Source: an uncultured Faecalibacterium sp. (GTDB lineage: Bacteria > Bacillota > Clostridia > Oscillospirales > Ruminococcaceae). Taken from it: DNA of 15,659 nucleotides. Where the stretch lies: positions 1 to 15,659 of the forward strand of contig CAMFSB010000008.1 in the NCBI GenBank assembly GCA_945982465.1, in the 5' to 3' direction. Shown piece by piece: positions 7,080 through 13,634 of the stretch (position 1 is the first letter of the stretch; every line of letters begins with the position of its first letter). The notes under the pieces were generated by a model that had not been told where the DNA came from, ran no database searches, and saw only the letters and a program-made list of their open reading frames with translations. The translations under genes were made by a program, and so were the position numbers.

Positions 7080-7108
7080 ATTATACCAGAAAGCGGGCTT
7101 TATTGCAA
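7080..7108 (-). promoter_or_regulatory. Promoter of the pseudouridine synthase gene (shared -35)
   Basis: On the minus strand: TTGCAA (7103-7108), 17-bp spacer ending in TGG, TATAAT (7080-7085). It is a near-consensus promoter with an extended -10. The -35 hexamer is its own reverse complement and is also the -35 of the rnpB promoter on the other strand. Confidence 0.8.
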
Positions 7109-7131
7109 ATTGCCGGCCGGTATGGTATAAT
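7103..7131 (+). promoter_or_regulatory. Promoter of rnpB (shared -35)
   Basis: TTGCAA (7103-7108), 17-bp spacer ending in TGG, TATAAT (7126-7131). The start of transcription expected about 7 bases later agrees with the RNase P RNA 5' end at 7139. It is the mirror image of the leftward promoter around the same TTGCAA. Confidence 0.85.
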
Positions 7132-7138
7132 TCCTGCC

Positions 7139-7485
7139 GGGAAACGAGTGGAACATACGGCGGCGGGGCGGCTTTGACCGCTCTGAGGAAAGTCCGGGCT
7201 TCACAGAGCAACGGTAACTGCTAACGGCAGCCGAGGGCGACCTTAGGGAAAGTGCAACAGAAAACATACCGCCGCGCTTTGCGCGGTAAGGCTGAAACGG
7301 CGAGGCAAGAGCTCACCAGCGCATGGGTGACCATGCGGCTTTGTAAACCCTACCGGAAGCAACACCTAGCGGGGCATACAGCGCTGCTCGCGCGCCTCCA
7401 CGGTGGCACGAGCCTGTCAGCAATGGCAGGCCTAGACAGATCGTCGTTTAATACAGAACCCGGCTTACGGTCCATCTCGTTTCCC
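7139..7485 (+). ncRNA. rnpB: RNase P RNA (bacterial type A)
   Basis: About 347 nt catalytic RNA that removes tRNA 5' leaders. The closing helix P1 is GGGAAACGAG (7139-7148) with CTCGTTTCCC (7476-7485). The universally conserved GAGGAAAGTCCGGGCT is at 7185-7200, AGGGAAAGTGCAACAGAAA is near 7244-7262, and ACAGAACCCGGCTTA is at 7453-7467, the standard 3' conserved region. Ends are set from P1 pairing and agree with the promoter. An open frame from 7252 crosses this RNA and is not a gene. The protein partner rnpA is not in the window. Confidence 0.96.
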
Positions 7486-7539
7486 TTTTTACGCGGCCGC
7501 AGCGGCCCTGCCCCCCAAACCGGCGGGGCCGCTGTTTTT
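7486..7539 (+). terminator. rnpB terminator
   Basis: The 3' side of P1 is followed at once by TTTTT (7486-7490). A second, stronger hairpin comes next: CAGCGGCCCTGCC (7500-7512) pairs with GGCGGGGCCGCTG (7522-7534), 13 pairs with one wobble, then TTTTT (7535-7539). Beyond it, 7540-7702 is GC-rich and I see no gene there. Confidence 0.88.
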
Positions 7540-7702
7540 CTGCCGGGGCGGCGGCACGGGCGGCGCGGTAAAAGCGGGTACCGCCCGATGGAAAACCGCG
7601 TCCGCACGCCGGCCTGGGACGGGCCGAAACCAAGCATACTGCCGGAGCGCCGCGGTACGCTTTGGCGCCGGCCGCCCCGGCACGGGCAAAAAATTTCCCA
7701 TA

Positions 7703-7770
7703 AATTATTGACAAACGATAATTCACCTGGTAGAATCATGGCACGTAGATTATTGTTTTGCGATAATTCA
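7703..7770 (+). promoter_or_regulatory. Two copies of a palindromic operator at the DUF2975/HTH operon
   Basis: Copy 1 is AATTATTG-ACAAA-CGATAATTCA (7703-7725) and copy 2 is GATTATTG-TTTTG-CGATAATTCA (7748-7770). In each, TTATTG and CGATAA form arms that are palindromic except for one T/C position, around a 5-bp centre. Centres are 45 bp apart. Copy 1 covers the -35 and copy 2 lies just after the expected transcription start, bracketing the promoter. The likely ligand is the small HTH protein encoded by the second gene of the operon. This is inferred from position and symmetry. Confidence 0.6.
7708..7736 (+). promoter_or_regulatory. Promoter of the DUF2975/HTH/lipoprotein operon
   Basis: Consensus TTGACA (7708-7713), 17-bp spacer, TAGAAT (7731-7736). 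The expected start is near 7743, giving an 80-base leader. A promoter this strong, overlapped by operators, is the usual form of a tightly repressed unit. Confidence 0.82.
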
Positions 7771-7822
7771 AGTGCGACGCTGCCTGTAAAGCAGTACGCA
7801 CATGCCGAAAGGAGCATTCCCT

Positions 7823-8806
7823 ATGACTGTACGCAGCAAACTGTTTTACCCGCTGCTGGCGCTGGAGGGTGCAGGCTGCGCGGCGCTGGCCGTCTGGTAC
7901 AGCGGCCGCCCTGCCGCCGGCTGGCTGCCGGCGCTTCTCGCGTTTCCGCTGGAGCCGCTGGGTGCGGGGCTGCGCGCCCTTTCGCTGCGCGGCGGCGCGG
8001 CCAACTCGGCGGCCTGGGCGCTGTATTTTGCGGTCTGTCTGCTGCCGCTGGGCGGTGCGCTGGCCCAGCGGCGGCGCGGCCGCTGGGGGCTCGAAAGCTG
8101 GCTGTTGGTGCTGCTTTCGGCCCTGCTGTTCCCCCTTATATACGGCATGGTCAACCCCGGGCTGTTGGGCCGGTGGTTTCCCTTCCCCGTCGATTCGGCC
8201 TGGGCCGGGGCGGTGTGCGGCAGCGCCGTGTGGTGCTGCCTGATCGCCTGGGCGCTGCTGCGGCTGGTGCGGGTGCTGCCGGCGTGCAGCACCGCCGCGC
8301 TGCAGCAGGGACTGCAGCTGGCGCTGGCCGGGCTGGATGTACTGCTGGTGGCACAGGTCTGCGGCATCGATCTGGCCGCTCTGCTGGGCCGGCTGGCCCA
8401 GCTGGCCCAGGGCAACACAGCGCTTTCGGCGCGGCAGCTTGCACCCACCCAGATCTTTTTGTGGCTGCATTTTCTGGCCGAAGCCCTGCCCTGCGTGTTT
8501 GTGCTGGCGGCGACCCGCCAGGCGCACGCTTTGCTGGACGCCGCCCACACGGACCGGTACAGCGAAGCCACTTTGGCGGCCGCCGGCCGGCTGGCGCGGC
8601 TGTGCGGCCGACTGGTAACTGCCGCGCTGCTGACCTGGCTGGCCTTTTCGCTGGCGCAGCTTGCGTTTGCGCCGGTGCTGTACCGGCTGGACAGCATGCT
8701 GTATCTGCCGCTGGACGGGGTGATCCTGCTGCTGGCAGCGCTGGTATGGGCGCGCTGGATGGCGGAGGGCAAGGCGCTGAAGGACGAAAACGAGGGCTTT
8801 ATTTAA
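7823..8806 (+). CDS. DUF2975-like polytopic membrane protein
   Basis: 327 aa, strongly hydrophobic, with about eight possible membrane segments (about 6-25, 62-80, 92-110, 127-147, 164-182, 211-231, 262-285, 295-313). The C-terminal tail AEGKALKDENEGFI resembles the 'LkeEndLTI' tail of DUF2975 proteins, and the next gene is the YozG-type regulator that usually accompanies them. It is roughly twice the length of a typical DUF2975 protein, so it may be a duplicated or extended form; I rate the family call as moderate. ATG 7823 has AGGAG 8 bases upstream; the ATG at 7802 does not. It stops 13 bases before the HTH gene, whose ribosome binding site starts at its stop codon. Function is unknown; a membrane sensor or regulator partner is one possibility. 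Confidence 0.68.
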   Translation: MTVRSKLFYPLLALEGAGCAALAVWYSGRPAAGWLPALLAFPLEPLGAGLRALSLRGGAANSAAWALYFAVCLLPLGGALAQRRRGRWGLESWLLVLLSALLFPLIYGMVNPGLLGRWFPFPVDSAWAGAVCGSAVWCCLIAWALLRLVRVLPACSTAALQQGLQLALAGLDVLLVAQVCGIDLAALLGRLAQLAQGNTALSARQLAPTQIFLWLHFLAEALPCVFVLAATRQAHALLDAAHTDRYSEATLAAAGRLARLCGRLVTAALLTWLAFSLAQLAFAPVLYRLDSMLYLPLDGVILLLAALVWARWMAEGKALKDENEGFI

Positions 8807-8819
8807 GGAGGTGGGCCGC

Positions 8820-9050
8820 ATGGCGATCCGGGTCTGCCTGGACCAGGTGCTGCGGGAGCGCGGCATGACCGCCAAAGAGCTGTGCGCCAAAGTGGGCATT
8901 ACCGAGGCGAACCTTTCGATCCTGCGCAGCGGCAAAGCCAAAGGCGTGCGCTTTGCCACCATCAACCGCATCTGCTATTTTTTGCAGTGCGATGTGGGTG
9001 ACATTCTGAAATTCGACGGAAATTTGGAGGAACCAGACGATGAAACATAA
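8820..9050 (+). CDS. Small XRE/Cro-family regulator, YozG type
   Basis: 76 aa, almost entirely one helix-turn-helix domain: MTAKELCAKVGITEANLSIL (16-35), then SGKAKGVRFATINRICYFLQCDVGDIL, which follows the YozG family pattern very closely. It is a dimeric cytoplasmic DNA-binding protein and the best candidate to bind the two palindromes before the operon. The start is ATG 8820, 8 bases after AAGGAGG (8805-8811); the GTG at 8811 overlaps that site. The last 11 bases overlap the start of the lipoprotein gene, so the two are translationally coupled. Confidence 0.9.
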   Translation: MAIRVCLDQVLRERGMTAKELCAKVGITEANLSILRSGKAKGVRFATINRICYFLQCDVGDILKFDGNLEEPDDET

Positions 9051-10107
9051 CCACAGCCACAGAAACCCTGTTTTTCCGGTTTGCGCTGCGCTGTTGGCGT
9101 GTGCCGCGCTGGTGCTTTTGCTGACCGGGTGCGCCAACCTGGCGCTGCCGGACGCCGCCCAAGCCCCCGCCGGAGAGGACCGGCTGACAGGGGTGTTCGT
9201 CACGCCCGAGCATCTGGAGCTCTGTGACTGGGACGCCTGGCTGCAGGATAACGCCTCCCGGCTGGGCGGCGGCACGCTGACCGCCCAGGGCGAGGAATAC
9301 GAGCGCCGCCTGTACGCCGAACAGGAAGAAGAAGCCGATGGCCGCATCCGGGTAACCTTCCCCGGTGTGGAGGGCTGGCTGTACCTGAACACGCCTGCTG
9401 CCACACAGACAGACGAAAACGGCGAACGGTACTATGCCTCCGAAAGTTCAGCCTATGACTGCGGGCTGTATGCGGCGGGGGTAAACGTTCTGTGCAACGA
9501 CACAGGCGATACCTTTGAATATAACGCCATTCTGTATTATGTGCTGGAGAGCGGCCAGCCGGAGGGAGCATCGGCTGCGTTTTATGTAAACCCCGTCTAC
9601 CGCACGGCGGATGGGCAGCTTTACCTGACCGCCGGCCATGGCATATCGACCAATCAAGACGGCGAGGGCGGCAGCTTCAGCCAAAGCGTTTCCCAGACCT
9701 TTACCGAAACCGTCAACGGCGAAAGCAGCTCCGAGACCGTCAAATTCACGGCTTCCTTTACGGGCCTGTACCCTGCGCAGCAATACCGCTTTGTGCAGCT
9801 GGACGCCGCCGGCCGGCTGCTTTGCGCGGCCGAATACGCCCCCGATGCCCTGCCCGAAACGCTGGAACTGGCGGCACACGCCGACTGCCTGCTGGTGGAG
9901 CGGTCTTACACCGACGCGGGCGGAACCAGCCATACGGCCCGCGCCTGCTACGACCGCAGCGAGGGCTTTGTCAACGGCAGCCTGTGGCCGGACGGCAGCC
10001 GCTTCAACTACACCGACGATGCCGGCGTACACATCCAGTTGATGCTCCCCGCCGGTGACGGCAGCTTTGCGCTGCACAGCGTCACATTGCAGCAAACACA
10101 GCCCTGA
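9040..10107 (+). CDS. Lipoprotein of unknown function in the DUF2975/HTH operon
   Basis: 355 aa. The signal peptide ends in a lipobox, LLTGC (Cys31), so the mature protein is anchored on the outer face of the membrane. The rest is soluble, acidic, and looks beta-rich, with many Asp/Glu/Gly/Ser/Tyr turns, including a Ser/Thr-rich stretch at about 212-240 (GEGGSFSQSVSQTFTE) and a C-terminal part with DGSRFNYTDDAGVH. I recognise no catalytic motif or named domain. GGAGG is 9 bases before ATG 9040 and the gene overlaps the HTH gene by 11 bases, so it is made together with the regulator and membrane protein. It is followed by a terminator, so it closes the operon. Envelope sensing or protection is possible but not supported by motifs. 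Confidence 0.8.
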   Translation: MKHNHSHRNPVFPVCAALLACAALVLLLTGCANLALPDAAQAPAGEDRLTGVFVTPEHLELCDWDAWLQDNASRLGGGTLTAQGEEYERRLYAEQEEEADGRIRVTFPGVEGWLYLNTPAATQTDENGERYYASESSAYDCGLYAAGVNVLCNDTGDTFEYNAILYYVLESGQPEGASAAFYVNPVYRTADGQLYLTAGHGISTNQDGEGGSFSQSVSQTFTETVNGESSSETVKFTASFTGLYPAQQYRFVQLDAAGRLLCAAEYAPDALPETLELAAHADCLLVERSYTDAGGTSHTARACYDRSEGFVNGSLWPDGSRFNYTDDAGVHIQLMLPAGDGSFALHSVTLQQTQP

Positions 10108-10128
10108 GTTGCCCGACGCCAGTCGGAA

Positions 10129-10158
10129 CGCCCCGGCCCTTGCGGCGGGGCGCTTTTC
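10129..10158 (+). terminator. Terminator of the DUF2975/HTH/lipoprotein operon
   Basis: CGCCCCG (10129-10135) pairs with CGGGGCG (10146-10152) across a 10-base loop, followed by CTTTTCTT. It lies 22 bases after the lipoprotein stop and ends where the nadE promoter begins. Confidence 0.75.
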
Positions 10159-10173
10159 TTGCGCGGGCGGTTG

Positions 10174-10182
10174 TGGTATACT
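10174..10182 (+). promoter_or_regulatory. Extended -10 promoter of nadE
   Basis: TGGTATACT (10174-10182) is an extended -10. No good -35 exists; TTTTCT at 10154-10159, 17 bases before, is part of the preceding terminator's T-run. The expected start near 10189 gives a leader of about 70 bases. Confidence 0.5.
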
Positions 10183-10260
10183 GAATTGATCCCTTTAACC
10201 CGCCGGGCAGAGCGCGGCCCGCCGCACCCGCCCGATCAAACCACAAGGACGTGACCCACT

Positions 10261-12180
10261 ATGGAACATGGATTCATCAGATCCGCCGCTGTCAGCTGCG
10301 CACTGCGCGTGGCCGACTGCGACTATAACGCCGGCCAAATCATCGCCGAGCTGCGCCGCTGTGCCGCCGAGGGCGTGCAGCTGGCCGTCTGCCCGGAACT
10401 GTGCATCACCGGCTACACCTGCGGCGACCTGTTTTTGCAGCGCACGCTGCAAACCGGGGCCGAAGCCGCTTTGAGCCGCATTTTGCAGGCCAGCGAAGAA
10501 CTGGACCTGATCGCGGCGGTGGGCCTGCCGGTGGCGGCGGGCGGCAAGCTGTACAACTGTGCGGCCGTGCTGTGCCGCGGCCAGCTTTTGGGTGTGGTGC
10601 CCAAGACCTGCCTGCCCAACTACGGCGAATTTTACGAAAAGCGCTGGTTTACCCCCGGTAGCACCCAGGTGCAGGCCATCGAGCTGTGCGGCCAGGAGGT
10701 GCCGTTCGGCACCTCGCTGCTGTTCCGGTGCGAGACCGAGCGCAGCTTTGTGCTGGGCGTGGAGATCTGCGAGGATCTGTGGAGCGTGCTGCCCCCTTGC
10801 ACCTTCCACGCGCTGGCCGGCGCCACGGTGATCGCCAACCTTTCGGCCAGCGATGAGACCGTAGGCAAGGCGGAATACCGCCGCCAGCTGGTGCAGAACC
10901 AGTCCGCCCGGCTGCTGTGCGGCTATCTGTACGCCAGCGCCGCCCACGGCGAGAGCACGCAGGATATGGTGTTTGCCGGCCACGACCTGATCGCCGAAAA
11001 CGGCGCCCTGCTGGCCGAAGCAAAGCCCTTTGGCGCGATGCGGGCCGTTACCGAGCTGGACTGCCAGCGGCTGGAAAGCGAGCGCATGCGCAACACCAGC
11101 TTTGAGCCTGCCGCCGACGGCTATGTGACGGTGCCGTTCTCTCTGGAGCGCCGCCGCACCGGGCTGACCCGTTTTGTGGACCCCACGCCGTTTGTGCCGG
11201 GCGACGCCCACCGCCGCGCCGAGCGCTGCGAGCTGATTTTGCAGATGCAGGCCGACGGGCTGGCCAAGCGGCTGGAGCATGCCCATGCCAAAACCGCCGT
11301 GATCGGCATTTCGGGCGGGCTGGACAGCTGCCTTGCGCTGCTGGTGGCCGTGCGCGCCATGAAACAGCTGGGGCGGCCAGCTTCGGATATCCTGGCCGTG
11401 ACCATGCCTTGCTTTGGCACCACAAAGCGCACCCGCTCCAACGCCGAGATCCTGTGCGGTGAGCTGGGCGTCAGCTTTACCGAGATCGACATCACCAGCA
11501 CGGTGCGCAGCCACTTTGCCGACATCGGCCAGGATGAAGCCACGCTGGATGTGACCTTTGAAAACGGTCAGGCCCGCGTGCGCACGCTGGAACTGATGGA
11601 CACCGCCAACCGCACCGGCGGGCTGGTGGTGGGCACGGGCGATCTGTCGGAGCTGGCGCTGGGCTGGGCCACCTACAACGGCGACCACATGAGCATGTAC
11701 GGCGTGAACGCGGGCGTGCCCAAAACGCTGGTACGCCATATTGTGCGCTACGAAGCCGATACCGCCGCCAACCGCGCGCTGCGCGATGTGCTGCTGGACA
11801 TTCTCGACACGCCCGTTTCGCCGGAGCTGCTGCCCGCCAAGGACGGCGAGATCGCCCAAAAGACCGAGGACCTGGTGGGCCCGTACGAGCTGCATGATTT
11901 TTATTTGTACCATGTGCTGCGCTTTGGCTTTGGCCCGGCCAAGATCTTCCGGCTGGCGCAGGCCGCCTTTGCCGGCCGGCCCGAATACCCGGACGAAGTG
12001 CTGTACAAATGGCTGCGCAACTTCTACTGGCGCTTCTTCGCCCAGCAGTTCAAGCGCAGCTGCCTGCCCGACGGGCCGAAGATCGGCTCGGTGACGCTGT
12101 CGCCCCGGGGCGACTGGCGCATGCCCAGCGACGCGGCCGTGGCCCTGTGGCTGGCCGAGCTGGAGCAGCTGCCGCACTGA
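10261..12180 (+). CDS. nadE: Glutamine-dependent NAD+ synthetase
   Basis: 639 aa, the length of two-domain enzymes. The N-terminal nitrilase-like glutaminase has its catalytic triad: Glu46 (CPELCITGY), Lys115 (VPKTCLPNYGEFYEKRWF) and Cys170 (GVEICEDLW). It releases ammonia that is channelled to the C-terminal synthetase, which has the ATP-binding SGGLDS loop (351-356). The later GTGDLSELALGWATYNGDHMS block is the conserved substrate site. It turns nicotinate adenine dinucleotide, ATP and glutamine into NAD+. The start MEHGFIRSAA matches the family N-terminus; AAGGA lies 11 bases upstream, a slightly long spacing. The NusG-II gene follows after 26 bases, apparently in the same transcript. Confidence 0.96.
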   Translation: MEHGFIRSAAVSCALRVADCDYNAGQIIAELRRCAAEGVQLAVCPELCITGYTCGDLFLQRTLQTGAEAALSRILQASEELDLIAAVGLPVAAGGKLYNCAAVLCRGQLLGVVPKTCLPNYGEFYEKRWFTPGSTQVQAIELCGQEVPFGTSLLFRCETERSFVLGVEICEDLWSVLPPCTFHALAGATVIANLSASDETVGKAEYRRQLVQNQSARLLCGYLYASAAHGESTQDMVFAGHDLIAENGALLAEAKPFGAMRAVTELDCQRLESERMRNTSFEPAADGYVTVPFSLERRRTGLTRFVDPTPFVPGDAHRRAERCELILQMQADGLAKRLEHAHAKTAVIGISGGLDSCLALLVAVRAMKQLGRPASDILAVTMPCFGTTKRTRSNAEILCGELGVSFTEIDITSTVRSHFADIGQDEATLDVTFENGQARVRTLELMDTANRTGGLVVGTGDLSELALGWATYNGDHMSMYGVNAGVPKTLVRHIVRYEADTAANRALRDVLLDILDTPVSPELLPAKDGEIAQKTEDLVGPYELHDFYLYHVLRFGFGPAKIFRLAQAAFAGRPEYPDEVLYKWLRNFYWRFFAQQFKRSCLPDGPKIGSVTLSPRGDWRMPSDAAVALWLAELEQLPH

Positions 12181-12206
12181 GCCGCGCCCTGTAACGAAAG
12201 GACTCC

Positions 12207-12572
12207 ATGAACAAAAAAGCACTCAAACAAAACCTGATCTTTACCGCAGTGATCCTGGCCGCAGCGCTGGGGCTTTTGCTGCTGCGCCGCTGGAATGCCG
12301 CCCAAACCGCCGGCCTGCCCGTGTACGCCCAGCTGATCTACGGCGAGGCCAATACCACGGTGGACATCCCGCTGGATGAGGACGGCCGGTACGATGTGGA
12401 TACCGGCGTGTACACTGTCCATCTGGAGGTAAAGGACGGCGCCGTCCGCTTTGTGGATTCGCCCTGCCCGGATCACATCTGTGAGCATTACGGCTTTCTC
12501 TCGCAGGCTGACCAGCAGGCCGTGTGCATGCCCGCGCGGGCCGTGCTGATGATCGTGCCCAAAGAGGGCTGA
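12207..12572 (+). CDS. NusG domain II-containing membrane-anchored protein
   Basis: 121 aa. One N-terminal membrane segment (about 8-27) is followed by an outward NusG-II (former DUF1312) domain. The family signature is present: SPCPDHICEHYGFLSQADQQ ending in VCMPARAVLMI, with Cys87, Cys92 and Cys107. Start ATG 12207 follows AAAGGA by 4-5 bases, a short spacing. In other Clostridia this family often precedes an Hpre_diP_synt_I/Gx-transporter-type membrane protein, which is absent here; instead it is alone behind nadE. The function of the family is not established. The three cysteines suggest a disulfide or redox role, which is speculative. Confidence 0.85.
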   Translation: MNKKALKQNLIFTAVILAAALGLLLLRRWNAAQTAGLPVYAQLIYGEANTTVDIPLDEDGRYDVDTGVYTVHLEVKDGAVRFVDSPCPDHICEHYGFLSQADQQAVCMPARAVLMIVPKEG

Positions 12573-12667
12573 ATGCCCCACCCTGGCCGGGCAAAGGCGC
12601 GGTCCGGCGGCTTTGTCCCCGCCGGGGCGGGCCGTTTCCTCTGCGAAAGCTGCCTTATACAACACAA

Positions 12668-12737
12668 AAAACCGCCGCCCGCGGCACGCTGTCAACCCCA
12701 AGCCAAGGGGGAGCAGCAGGCCGCAGGCGGCGGTTTT
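12668..12737. terminator. Long bidirectional terminator between convergent genes
   Basis: AAAACCGCCGCC (12668-12679) pairs perfectly with GGCGGCGGTTTT (12726-12737); after one mismatch, GCGGC (12681-12685) pairs with GCCGC (12720-12724). The apical part contains a further CCCC/GGGG hairpin. The T-run is six on the minus strand and four on the plus strand, so it can end the YdcF-like gene (-) and the nadE/NusG-II transcript (+). Bases 12573-12667 hold no gene that I can support. Confidence 0.85.
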
Positions 12738-12756
12738 GCCGCTGCGAACGCCCGGT

Positions 12757-13581
12757 TTATTTGAATGCGCCCGGGTGCTGCCGCACCAGGGCCATCAGCC
12801 CCACCAGATTTTTCATATACCCGGTGTGCGGGCTTTTGAACGCCCAGTAGTATACCACGGCAAATACCTCGCGCAGGTAGCACGGCAGGATCTGCGTCAA
12901 GGGCAGGCTGGCCGCCAGCGGCTGCGCCCTGGCAAAACTTGCCGCGGCCGTGTATTAGCCCGCCCGGTAGCAGTGGAAACATTTGGTCACATACACCGCC
13001 GGTTCACCGGCGTCAATGCCCCGCCGGGCCAATAGCTCCTTTGCAAAGGCAAAATTTTCCTCGGTGGAGGTGCTTTGCTCCTCGCACAAAATCTGGCCGG
13101 CCGGCACGCCGCGCTGCACCAGCCAGCGGCGCATGGCCTCGGCCTCGGCAATGTCCTCGCCGGGGCCTTGCCCGCCGCATACCACCAGCACGGCGTCGGG
13201 GTTCTGCACATGGTATTGGTACGCGGCCTCCAGCCGGTATTCCAGCACGCGGCTGGGCGTTTCGCCGTGAACGGCGCACCCCAGCACCACCACGGCCCGC
13301 GCGTCCCGGGCCGGGGCCGCGGCCCACTGCCCGCGCAGGATGACCCCCAGCACGAATACAAAAAACGTGCAGCCGGCTGCCAAAAGCCCCAGCGCCACCC
13401 GCCCGGCAATGGTATGGAGCAAAAACGCATCCACCTGCCGCCAGAACAGGGTATACAGCACACACACCGCCGTCAGCAGCCACACCAGCAGGTTGCCGAA
13501 GTTGTAGTTGGTGGCAGCGGCATACCACACACTTACGGCCGCCAGCAGCGCCGAAAGCGCGCACAGCACGATCTGCTTCAT
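12757..13581 (-). pseudogene. YdcF/DUF218-family membrane protein gene with in-frame TAA
   Basis: The frame from ATG 13581 (GGAGG 7 bases upstream) runs 208 codons to a TAA at 12955-12957. Without that stop it continues for 65 more residues to TAA 12757-12759, just before the shared terminator. The continuation is family-like: ...CYLREVFAVVYYWAFK..., the usual 'yyLRE..A' tail of DUF218 proteins. The visible part has about three membrane segments (1-22, 30-47, 60-83) and the DUF218 core: VVVLGCAVHGETPSRVLEYRL, CGGQGPGEDIAEAEAM, EEQSTSTEENF, and VTKCFHCYRAG, where the stop interrupts the last conserved block. The family acts on the cell envelope in ways not well defined. It lies 53 bases after deoB, presumably cotranscribed. 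Either a recent nonsense mutation, a sequencing error, or a shorter functional product. Confidence 0.85.
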
Positions 13582-13634
13582 CACCGGTCCTCCCGGCGTG
13601 CCCCGCCCGCCGCGTGCGCGGCGCCTTGCAGCGT

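Noticed and set aside
7252..8868. Plus-strand 538-codon open frame
   Set aside because: It crosses the RNase P RNA, its terminator and the operon promoter, and overlaps the membrane protein in another frame; the translation is low-complexity Ala/Gly/Arg typical of GC-rich shadows.
10195..12222. Minus-strand 675-codon open frame opposite nadE
   Set aside because: Its His/Gln/Ala-rich translation is the antisense of a clear NAD+ synthetase; there is no ribosome binding site or domain.
12955..12957. Recoding of the internal TAA as an unusual amino acid
   Set aside because: Selenocysteine uses UGA and pyrrolysine uses UAG; TAA recoding is not expected and no recoding hairpin was seen.
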